Part shown: positions 20,885-28,925 of the stretch, piece by piece
Layout: the number at the start of each line of letters is the position of its first letter
Numbering within the stretch: position 1 is the first letter of the stretch
NCBI GenBank assembly: GCA_015657535.1
Contig: JADHZB010000593.1
Span: 8,658 to 37,582, forward strand
Source: Nephromyces sp. MM_2019
Taxonomy: Eukaryota > Apicomplexa > Aconoidasida > Nephromycida
Direction: 5' to 3'
Length of the DNA: 28,925 nucleotides
Translations under genes and position numbers: made by a program
The notes under the pieces: generated by a model
Seen by the model: only the letters and a program-made list of their open reading frames with translations
Databases searched by the model: none
Told to the model about the DNA's origin: nothing

Positions 20885-21013
20885 ATGTCTTCACAGTACA
20901 AATTGGGGTTAACTATGTCGCTTCTCTTTGAAAATGTATCCAAGAGCTTTCAAAGTAGAGCAATGCATTCAAGCAAATCATCTCAGATGCTGAGATTCAT
21001 ACAAAATCGATAA
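20885..21013 (+). CDS. Small ORF, 42 residues
   Basis: The frame runs ATG to TAA with a Ser/Gln-rich composition (MSSQYKLGLTMSLLFENVSK at its start). No splice partner or family is evident. It could be the first exon of the gene containing 21541-21673. Confidence 0.2.
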   Translation: MSSQYKLGLTMSLLFENVSKSFQSRAMHSSKSSQMLRFIQNR

Positions 21014-21540
21014 ATTAAAAAGGTAATGCTGCCGTTTTGCTCAAAAAAAGTTCGCTTATTAGCGTCAATAAATCTCTTCTGAGGAAATATAGATCGGAGA
21101 ACTAATTTTTTATCAGGAGACTTGAAGGTTTAAATCTTTTGTTTTAGGAATTTCTTCTTCTCTGTGTGCTGCTCTTACGTCATCTCCTTGTGTGTTGTGG
21201 TGTTAAGTGGGTATCGGCTTGAGTTTAGTGTATATACTCATTGAAAACTCCTCCTTTCGCTTTAATATATGGAGGCTGCAGTTCCAAAATTAAGCTGTAT
21301 ATTTTGGACTAATTGCTATGAAGAGCTGCTTGCCTGTGAAACTGTGCTTTATTCTCGCTTTAGAACGGTCTTTTGGGGTTTTTAACGACAACGCGGTGTT
21401 TTTTTTGGGGTTTTGAATTGATTGTTATTCAGTTAATTGCAAGCTTTGGAACAAGAGAGGGGGAATTTTTTCTCCATCTTTTTCTTCCTCTTTGTCTTTT
21501 TCGCACTACTCTCGCTCCCTCCCTCTTCATCTTTCTGTAG

Positions 21541-21673
21541 TATTTTCAATGAGCCTATTGTGAGCTACAAAGTTTTATGCCGGCAGCTCAATTTAATGGA
21601 CTCTCAAGATGCTTTGCTTGTTTGCAATATGGTCGGGCTACGGCGTTATAGCACTACAATAATATGGGTGCTG
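21541..21673 (+). CDS. Internal exon, possibly POLD3/Cdc27-like
   Basis: The 133-nt exon follows a long pyrimidine tract ending cttcatctttctgtag and is closed by donor CTG/GTAGTGTG leading into a TG repeat. It encodes 44 residues. IVSYKVLCRQLNLMDSQDA resembles the start of the DNA polymerase delta subunit 3 (POLD3/Cdc27) winged-helix domain, whose family pattern is a V-(S/T)-Y-K core, then L, then a small helix with a conserved Ala. The match is short and made by eye. I could not identify the flanking exons or a C-terminal PCNA-binding motif with confidence. Confidence 0.4.
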
Positions 21674-22060
21674 GTAGTGTGTGTGTGTGTATGTGTGTTT
21701 AATACCGCCGTAAGCAACTGGAAAGCAATAGAAACGATTGATAAACCGTCTTTTCGCGTGCTATACAATGTGTGTGCGACACAGAGCACCATAATGTTAC
21801 GATAGTACTTGGCAAAGAGTATACTTGGCCTCAAATAGAGTTTTCCTGCACACAAGCTCACCCGCACACAAGTTTACCTGCTGGTTGTGAGAACATGGAA
21901 GGAATGAGTGATTAATCATCTGAATTAGCCCACAATGTATCAGTTTGTAGGTTAAAAGCCTGCACTGCTTCGCACACAAAATTAGGAAAAATGCTTTATA
22001 CTTTCTCTATGCTGATGAAGTTTATGGCAAAGTCGTGTGCAAACATAGTATAACATCTTC

Positions 22061-22321
22061 ATGGAGAATGCATCGCAGCAAAAGACTTTTAGCCTAAAGA
22101 GCGGCCTTAATCGTCAAAAACGGGATATTTCGGCTGATTTTCTCCTCTTTGTTGTGTATTGGCTGCTTCACACTATATGCAGCTCAATAAGTGTCTGCAC
22201 CTACGAGATCCTGGTGCTCTGCTGTGTGTGCTGTGGGCAATACGTTGTATGTTTGCGAACAAGTTCTGTGTGTGCAAACTTTGTGGGGAAAAAGACTGGA
22301 CTGCTGTGTGCGTTTCGTTAA
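22061..22321 (+). other. ATG-started frame, first part coding-like
   Basis: ATG at 22061 opens 86 codons. The first 25 residues (MENASQQKTFSLKSGLNRQK onward) look protein-like; the rest becomes Cys-rich where it crosses TG repeats. A short exon at 22061-22140 is possible. Confidence 0.2.
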
Positions 22322-22389
22322 CCAGTATATCTGAACAGGCTGATGTGCTTGATCTTAGTTTAATGAAGCGGAGTTACCGGTAAAGCTAA

Positions 22390-22508
22390 ATGCACACACA
22401 CAGAATCTGATAAGCTAATAGGTTTCAGCTGATAATTGGGAGGAGCTAATTGATGTTGCCTTTAGCGAGATGCACACACACACACAGAATCTGATAAGCT
22501 AATAGGTG
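22390..22508. repeat. Direct repeat of about 35 bp with CA run
   Basis: ATGCACACACACAGAATC followed by TGATAAGCTAATAGGT occurs near 22390-22425 and again near 22471-22508. The copies differ by one extra CA unit. The spacing is about 81 bases. Confidence 0.8.
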
Positions 22509-22608
22509 TAAACTTTTAATCGGAGGCTTGCACTTCGCAGCGTGTGCGATGGTAACCCTGAGGATTTCTGCGGCTTAAACTACGCCATCCAATTTTTCCA
22601 GTCTAAAA

Positions 22609-22664
22609 TGATGATAAATCTAAGTATCTCTCTCATTATCTAGTCTGATGATAAATCTAAGTAT
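22609..22664. repeat. Direct repeat, 19 bp, period 37
   Basis: TGATGATAAATCTAAGTAT is present exactly at 22609-22627 and 22646-22664, with similar CTCT-containing flanks. Confidence 0.85.
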
Positions 22665-23402
22665 TCTCTAGTTAGCCTTAACCTACACTTCATATTTCAC
22701 GTTTTTTGTGTGCGATTAGCCATCTTAAAGCGTCAGAACATAAAAGGCTTATAAAATTTGTGGCTTAAGCAAATAAGAAAATCGTTTTTTCTTTTGTTTC
22801 ATACGCTGATTACAACAAATCTATCAATTCATAAGTTTTATCACATTTGATGAAGAATACTATCATGGGTACTTCAATCCAACGCACACACACACGCTGG
22901 AGAGCACACATAGCATACACCTGATGCATACACAGCAGATAGTAGACGCACAGCGCACACACACTTATTCGCATTGAGATATCTACGTGAGTTTCTTGCC
23001 TCATTCTCCTGCATATCTCCTTGGGATAACTTGGTTAATTTTTCCTGCTTCTTCAAAACATCGAAAATGTGATTTTTTTCATTTTTCCATTCAGCTCCTC
23101 TTCCTAAATATTCTCTCATTTGATGTCCACATTTCTTCCACACACTTTCTTGGCTGTTGTAAAGATTTTTCTCTTTTTCTGAGATTTTTCGCAGTTTTTC
23201 AACATTTTCCAAGTCATTTTCTAAGCTCTTTTCACGCACTCCTCTCCCTCTAAACCCTTATCTTCCTTCTTATCTTTCTCACTCTCTTCATTATCCTTTC
23301 TACATATTCCTCTTCTAACCTCCACTGGCATTTGTCTTTGATTTATTGAGATTTTCCCCCTCCAGAGCTCGTTAAAGTCTCCTCTTTTTCTCTAATCTGG
23401 AG

Positions 23403-23540
23403 ATGTCGAGCGCAGCGTCTGCTGCTGGAAAACTGAGGATAAACAAAGCTCCACCTACGATAGCCCCTCGTGGGCGAAGACCGATAGGATTTAGAGGTGA
23501 AGATGAGGGAACACAACTAACTTTTTATTGGTTATTTTAG
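23403..23540 (+). CDS. 45-residue ORF or first exon, Arg/Pro-rich
   Basis: ATG at 23403 starts a locally GC-richer frame reading MSSAASAAGKLRINKAPPTI and then PRGRRPIGFRG, to TAG at 23538-23540. A donor-like GGTGAAGATG around 23492 would end the coding-like part after GFRG, suggesting a first exon of the downstream plus-strand gene. An Arg/Gly-containing N-terminus would fit the RPC7/Rpc31-type idea for the acidic exon at 26082, but the link is unproven. Confidence 0.35.
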   Translation: MSSAASAAGKLRINKAPPTIAPRGRRPIGFRGEDEGTQLTFYWLF

Positions 23541-23772
23541 CCTAGGTGGTGTTTTTCTAGAGAGAAGCAATTAGATTATATATAGCGAAGAAGAGTTAAA
23601 CTCAAATTATTTTCATTATTATTTATCTTCTTCTTTATAGATGATATAAGGGTGAACTCTATTTGACGCTTTTTGTTGCTCCAGAAAAGGCGTTTGAACA
23701 CGATTTTTAACTGCTTCAGCAGTTATCCACAGAAAGTGATGCTGATACTGTTTTTCTCGTTTTTTTCCTGCT

Positions 23773-23814
23773 TCTTAACAAGCAGGCTACTTATAATTAG
23801 TCTGCTTGTTAAGA
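23773..23814. other. 13-bp perfect inverted repeat
   Basis: TCTTAACAAGCAG at 23773-23785 and its exact complement CTGCTTGTTAAGA at 23802-23814 flank a 16-nt AT-rich loop. A related CTCTTAACAA recurs near 23855. It could be an RNA hairpin near a 3' end or a tiny foldback element. Confidence 0.7.
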
Positions 23815-24919
23815 GAGAAGAAATTGAAAGTGCATAAAATGATGAATTTATTCTCTCTTAACAACTTATCTTAACTCATAGTGAGCATATTCGTGCGTCT
23901 CTTCGCTGGTCATCAAGGGTTTCGCTGTGTGTACTTTAAGGTGCTTGTGTGTGTGTGCACTTTTTTCGTTGAGCACCTGCATATTTGAGTTGCCACTGTT
24001 TGCTTTTGCGTGTTAACCAGTGGAACCGTGTAATATAGACGATCATATAGTTGAGAGATCTATTCTCTCATTATGCATCAAAAATTGAAGTTTTTACAAC
24101 TTTTTTGGAGGGTATTCACATCATATTCATACTCTATGTGTGCAATTTTTCAAGCACAGGAAAATGTGTGCGCAAGCACTTTCCTGCATATTCAGAAAGT
24201 AAGCTAATACGGCAAAAATGCGTCCAAAACTGCATATTCCAGTAGCTTTTTGCTGCCAAAATATCACAGATTCACCCAAAGATTTTTTTTGTTTAAGTCA
24301 ATCTTCCGTCTTTGGCGGTCTTCATTGCAAGAAACATTGCATAGGTAACGTGTGTAAAAGAGACGGAGCAAAAGAACCCATTAAAACTGTATATACGCAC
24401 ACAGCATGTAACGAGCAGAACTACTACAACCTGCACGACTGACACAGTCTTACATACAAGCTGATAAAGAAAAACAATCAATGCATACTGAGAAGCTGCA
24501 ATGCAATCACGAAATTTGCTGTAGATACGGTATACACGCACCATCTAATCATACATACACATACACAAGCTATAATAGGAGACACACACACAGTATACTA
24601 TATATTTGTAATGAAACTACGAGAAATTTGTTCTACAGGTAATCATCAGCATGGAAAGGCACTATATGATCCAGTTTATCCCACCTCGAAGGTACCTTAT
24701 CTTCATGCCTCTGGTTCACACACGAAAGAGCTTTTTGTGTGTAAATCACAGTGGGGCAATGCATTTGCTCTTGTGTGTGATATGCTCTGCTGTGTTTGCA
24801 GTACTTCTTGTAGGCGTAGCTGTTTTCGCAGGGCTTAGAGCTGTGAAGTCTGAAATCTGCTCTAGTCTGGAGGGAAGGAAGTAGATTTACCTCATTTTGT
24901 AGTATCTCTGGGAATAAAT

Positions 24920-25020
24920 TGCTAATCCACATGTGTGTGTGGTGTCTTTGATTGTGTGATGTTCGTGTGTGATGTGCGTGTGTGATGTGTATGTGTGATG
25001 TGTGTCTGATTTGTATCTAT
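24920..25020. repeat. GTGTGTGATGT short tandem repeat
   Basis: Four or five degenerate copies of a roughly 12-13-bp GTGTGTGATGT unit lie in a TG-rich tract. Confidence 0.7.
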
Positions 25021-25225
25021 GTGATCATGGCCTATCTCATCTACCTGTATTCAATTAGTGTGTATGAAAAGTGACGAACTCCTCTCTACCACGAGTGTGT
25101 GTAACTACACATTTTCCCCTCCCCCCCTTCTCAACCACCAAAATTAATTGCTTTACGCTGCTCTCTCTGATTTATCCTCATCCTATGTATGTAAACCTGT
25201 GTGTATGTGCCCGTTTTTTTTGCAG

Positions 25226-25609
25226 ATTCCAACTTCTAAGGTACCTCGTTTCCCTATAGACTGGAGGAATGGTGGGAGGGCTTTGTTGTGTGCGAGTATG
25301 GCTCTATTAGAAAACAACACTCGGCTCTTTCGTCATAAGCACTCGTTAGAGTGGCAAAGGACCGGTGTATGTGGAGAGAGATGTGGAGGGTCATGTGCGA
25401 AATCAAAGTGGAGGTGCTTGTGTGCGTGGAGGGGAGCTAGTGGCTTTAATGAGCATCTAGTCCATATGGATGGCATGCTCTTAAGCTGGAAAGGAAGCGT
25501 TGATGCTTTGAAGGCAGCTGGTAAGGATTCCTTTCGCAGTCCTCAGAAGCCTTTGTTTAGTGTACCTTGGAAGGTGGCTGATAGATCGAGGTTAGGGCTG
25601 CAGTGTTGA
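25226..25609 (+). CDS. Exon-like region, frame ambiguous
   Basis: A good acceptor (cccgttttttttgcag) ends at 25225, and a donor-like CCG/GTGTATG lies at 25364. Two overlapping frames look coding. One reads IPTSKVPRFPIDWRNGG and stays open to a TGA at 25607-25609, with VHMDGMLLSWKGSVDALKAA. The other reads FPYRLEEWWEGFVVCEYGSI, then meets a TAA. I cannot tell which is real. It lies in the same orientation as the acidic exon at 26082 and may be part of that gene. Confidence 0.35.
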   Translation: MPTSKVPRFPIDWRNGGRALLCASMALLENNTRLFRHKHSLEWQRTGVCGERCGGSCAKSKWRCLCAWRGASGFNEHLVHMDGMLLSWKGSVDALKAAGKDSFRSPQKPLFSVPWKVADRSRLGLQC

Positions 25610-25778
25610 TTGTGCAGTGTGTAGTGAGCTGCAGGGAGATTTTATGGTGTGTGTTTTTTTCTTGTGTGTGTTGGAGTAGTGAGGCAGCTCGTGTGTGTGT
25701 GGAATTCTCATATGTGAAGGGTATGTCTCAATATATATATTTGTGGGAAGGCTTTGAGCGTCGAAGGGATACTCTGTG

Positions 25779-25836
25779 TGTGGGGGGGTGATGGGGTTGG
25801 AGATGAAGATTTGGGGTATGTGGGGGGGTGATGGGA
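25779..25836. repeat. G-run direct repeat, period 40
   Basis: TGGGGGGGTGATGGG occurs at 25781 and 25821, with further GGGG runs between. Four or more G runs on the plus strand could form a G-quadruplex. Confidence 0.75.
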
Positions 25837-26081
25837 TGATTTGAGGTGGAGAGTTTGTGTGTGAAGACGTACTGAGAATGCTTAGAGCTGGTGTTTTTGC
25901 GTGTGAAAAAGTCCTGAAGATGCTTCAAGCTCGTTTTTTGTTCCAACTCATTCGTCCTGTAAAAAACTCGTGTGTGCATGCTCAGTGGCATATTGAAGGT
26001 GTGTGTGCGTGCTTTGAGTGCGATTTCCTTCAGGTCTGCCCCCCCCCATGCATGAAAAAACCTTCTCCCTCTTCTCTTCAG

Positions 26082-26298
26082 GTTCAAGTCGATTCCCGTT
26101 TCTTGGGATAGCCAGTTGCAAAGCTTTGTAGATCTCTCTGAAAAGAAGCACAGAGCGTTTGAGGAGTTTGATCAAAGAATTGTCGACTCACAGCCTCACA
26201 CTCTTTCAGATTCTATGAAATATGTCGAAGAAGAAGAAGAAGAAGATGAATATGAGTATGAAGATGAGGAAGAAGAGAGAGGGAATTCATTGAGCTAG
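26082..26298 (+). CDS. C-terminal exon with acidic tail, possibly RPC7/Rpc31-like
   Basis: The exon begins after cttctcttcag (26081) and ends at TAG (26296-26298). It encodes about 71 residues: SIPVSWDSQLQSFVDLSEKK, a short helix (HRAFEEFDQRI), then an unbroken Glu/Asp/Tyr tail. A Trp followed by Leu/Gln and Glu/Lys helices and then a strongly acidic C-terminus is the layout of RNA polymerase III subunit RPC7/Rpc31. The acidic tail itself is non-specific, so this is a suggestion only. The upstream exons are probably among the frames at 23403 and 25226. Confidence 0.5.
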
Positions 26299-26589
26299 CT
26301 GAAGGAGTAGATTTCTTGTTGAAAACACACTTCGTGATGCTTAAACTAGCTTCTCAGCATACATAGGGGTCTGTATGACAATCGCAGCGTGTGCAGTAGC
26401 CCGCGTAGGAAGGCAGCATGGCACACTCTGATGAGGGTTTTTCTTGCTTGCAATTGAGTGTGTGTGAATCCGGTCGATTCTTTGTTTATGCGTGTATGTG
26501 TTACTGATTGTGGGAGCAGTATGTGTGTGTGCCCTTCAACGAAATGAAATGCCGTAAATTCAAACTTTTCAAGTCTATTATACGTGCGT

Positions 26590-26743
26590 ATATACTGGCA
26601 TTTTGTGTGTTTGAGCCCTAAATTTATGTACGCATTCTTTATTGCATAGTATGTGTATAAGCCCTAAGTTAAGATTCGCATATACTAGCCTGCTACGTGT
26701 GTGCGTGAGCCCTAAGTTTATATACGTATTCTTCATTGCATAG
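26590..26743. repeat. Diverged 94-bp direct repeat
   Basis: GAGCCCTAA followed by TTTAT, ACG and ATTCTT, ending ATTGCATAG, occurs at 26613-26649 and 26707-26743. A partial related copy (AAGCCCTAAGTT) starts at 26659. The similarity includes the upstream TATACT and TGTG sequence, so the unit is about 94 bp. Confidence 0.75.
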
Positions 26744-26889
26744 CTTGCTGTCTAACTAGTTTCTCCAGGTAGCCCCATGGCAATGCTTATGATAGGCGAG
26801 TGTATGTACACCCTGCCACTGGTTTTGTGCCTTCAAAAGTATGCAATTTCCACTGTTTCCTCCCTCTCATGCCAACGAGCTTCCCTCAG

Positions 26890-26970
26890 AAACTTTGGGA
26901 GGGGTGGAGGGCATCAGCGAAGAGTGCGGAGATTCTACCCCCTCCTGATATTTCTACGCACGAATGCTAG
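26890..26970 (+). CDS. Candidate short terminal exon
   Basis: A pyrimidine-rich tract ending cttccctcag (26889) precedes a frame reading KLWEGWRASAKSAEILPPPD and ending at TAG (26968-26970). The same frame continues coding-like beyond the TAG (TLRLQEGSALTFSSKLLYG) to about 27065, where TG repeats begin. No family is recognised. Confidence 0.35.
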   Translation, partial: KLWEGWRASAKSAEILPPPDISTHEC

Positions 26971-27065
26971 ACATTACGCTTGCAGGAAGGGAGTGCACTT
27001 ACTTTTTCTTCCAAGCTTTTGTATGGAGTAAAAAATCGTGTGAAAAATCTTCAAATGGATAAGAT

Positions 27066-27245
27066 ATGTGTGTGTGGCGGAAGCCTTATGTTTCTTCTGT
27101 GTGTGTGCGTGTGTGGCGGAATCCTTATTTTTCTTCTATGAGTGTGTGGGGGAAGCCCTATGTTTCTTCTCTGTGTGCGTTTTTGGCTTTTCCTATGTTT
27201 TCTGTGTGTGCTTAGCTTTTCCTGGTTTTTCTGTGTGTGTGTTTG
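27066..27245. repeat. Degenerate minisatellite
   Basis: Units of 33-38 bp containing GTGTGG, GGAA, CCTTATGTTTCTTCT recur three times from about 27069 to 27170, followed by two or three weaker TGTGTG-TTTTCCT units. Confidence 0.75.
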
Positions 27246-27339
27246 GATTTCTAAGTAGTGCGTTTGGAACAGCCTCTTATATAGTCAATGCATCTAACCG
27301 CACAGCCCTAGGGCGTAGTCCGTAGTGTACGGACACTCA

Positions 27340-28560
27340 CTGCACACACTTCTCCTAGGAAAGCGTGATCAACACGCACAATTGGCGCACTCTCTATTAC
27401 CTGTGCACATGCATTCCACGATAAGCACAAGTGCCGATTAACACACATTCCCACATGCACATACACATCTCAAAAGCACGATATACACGCATTGGTAGCA
27501 CTTACTCTGTGCCCACGCTTAATTGACTGTGAAACATCCCTTTGAGCTGGGCACACACACCTTTAAACTGAACACGCACATACTTTAAAACGAAACACGT
27601 ACTCATCTTCAAACTGCACACACACACATACCTTCAAAAATCACGCACACAAATCTTCAAACTCCAAACACACACATATTGCACATACTCAGGGGGAAAA
27701 CCAGTTCTGCACTTCAATAAATCGCGCAGTTTTCGCACACACACAGAAGCCCTTGTTGTGTAGAGGAAGAGCGCAGGAAATAAGTCACTAGAGAATCTTC
27801 TTTAAAGAAAGTGCGTGTGTTGGAGAGTTAACTGGGGGGGCAAACGTGGGCCATCACGCTGTAAACTGTATGAGGCTTACCAGAGCCTCATCTCTCTTCA
27901 TGTATTACCTCTTTTTGATAGAGAACTGTCAAATATAAGTGTGCTATGATAGGCTATCTTTCTAGCAAGCAATCTATGGAGTGTACGTACACTACAATCA
28001 CATTGCACACTTGAAGATTTCCTATATCAAAAACAAAAACTAATCGCAGAATGAGGAAAGCACACGCAAATAAAACCACGCACACACAAGTTTTCGATTG
28101 AGCAATACACACGATTGAACGCCTCGCTGCACTGTAAGGCACCTCTTTCCACACTAAACCATAGTAATGCGACGATAAACAATCTGAAACACACCCAGAG
28201 GCTGAGAGTAGGAGGGAAAGGAACACACACACGCGCACTTGAAAAAAGTACTGAAACGTGTAGACATGAGGAGAAGAATGATACTTGAAGACACACATAC
28301 TTCAAGAAAAAGCACACACATACACATGAAGAGGAAAAAGGCACATCAAGGCACATACACTCCAAGAAAACACGCACACTTATATACATTGAAGCTAAAG
28401 ACGTGAAGAAAGGCACACATACACACGAACAAAAAAACCATACAAAAAAAAGCGCACACTGGTGTACACGCACACACAGACATGCATACAGACGCGCACA
28501 CATACAAAAAATTCCACACATACGCAAATCTAAACACACACACAAGCATAAGAACATGCT
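27340..28560. repeat. CA-rich block
   Basis: More than 1 kb of plus strand is scattered with CACACA and ACGCACAC runs, densest at 27540-27690 and 28230-28550. The long minus-strand frames through it (for example 28027-28557) are Cys/Val/Phe-rich translations of TG repeats and are not supported as genes. Confidence 0.7.
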
Positions 28561-28828
28561 CTGCTGGTCAACACTTATCTCTTGCTATACATACCCTTAA
28601 AAGAGGGTTGAGAAACCCGAATATAAGTGTGTGCGCTTGTTAGCACTTTTCAACCACAAAAATCAATATAAGATTGAAGCCTCTAGCTTTGAGTGCGCGA
28701 ATGATTGAAGAGTACAGGTATGCTTCCTATTAGTGAGATAAAAGCCCTGCACGCGCGCGTCTGTCCGAGCATCTGGATATGTGTTTGCGCTAATGCGGGA
28801 ACCTCTGGATGTGTGTGTGCGCGCGTGT

Positions 28829-28925
28829 GCGTGTCTGTGTGTGTGTGTGCGTGTGTGTGTGCTTGCATTTGCGTGTCTGTGTGTGTGTGTGCGTGTGTGT
28901 GTGCTTGCAATTGCGTGTCTGTGTG
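28829..28925. repeat. 42-bp tandem repeat running off the window
   Basis: GCGTGTCTGTGTG recurs at 28829, 28871 and 28913, an exact 42-bp period, with CTTGCATTT or CTTGCAATT at each unit end. The array continues past the right edge. Confidence 0.85.

Noticed and set aside
23403..23540. PCNA-binding box in the last residues (QLTFYWLF)
   Set aside because: Spacing and aromatic positions do not fit the Q-x-x-hydrophobic-x-x-aromatic-aromatic pattern, and the coding-like part probably ends earlier at a donor.
28027..28557. 176-codon minus-strand frame, Cys/Phe/Val-rich
   Set aside because: It translates a CA/TG repeat block; the residues are exactly those expected from TG repeats and no exon signals or domain support it.

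Overview
The window reads as nuclear DNA of an intron-containing eukaryote. The proof is a protein kinase gene on the minus strand that can be reassembled from four exons across three GT-AG introns, with reading frame and family motifs restored at every junction. Large low-complexity inserts, poly-Lys and poly-acidic runs and (TG)n/(CA)n-filled non-coding DNA suggest a protist. An alveolate/apicomplexan-like organism is my best guess, held weakly, because no lineage-diagnostic gene is visible.

Layout. 1-2833: non-coding, with TG- and CA-rich tracts and a degenerate GCCAGTAG array. 2834-7468 (minus): a NEK-family Ser/Thr kinase; its second intron carries a possible nested gene on the opposite strand. 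7740-9569 (minus): a 609-residue Lys-rich protein with no recognised family. 9.9-15.8 kb: an AT-rich stretch almost free of TG/CA tracts, holding only short doubtful frames and two hairpins. 15.9-17.8 kb (plus): a 36-bp tandem repeat, a 120-residue Trp-rich protein and a hydrophobic frame. 18375-20573 (plus): a 732-residue protein with poly-Lys and acidic inserts, perhaps continuing through an 80-nt intron into another exon. 20.9-27 kb (plus): a patchwork of exon-like frames separated by TG/CA-rich DNA. One (21541-21673) resembles the N-terminal domain of DNA polymerase delta subunit POLD3/Cdc27; another (26082-26298) ends in an acidic tail like RNA polymerase III subunit RPC7/Rpc31. Both matches are tentative. 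27-28.9 kb: minisatellites and long CA then TG blocks.

No operon or shared pathway is evident. The clearest biology is the unusual kinase: a roughly 360-residue insertion between its two lobes, an HRD motif changed to HCD, and no C-terminal tail. A second question is whether TAA/TAG are always stops here, because several coding-like frames run through them; the kinase itself argues against reassignment. No tRNA, rRNA, CRISPR array or intact transposon was found.
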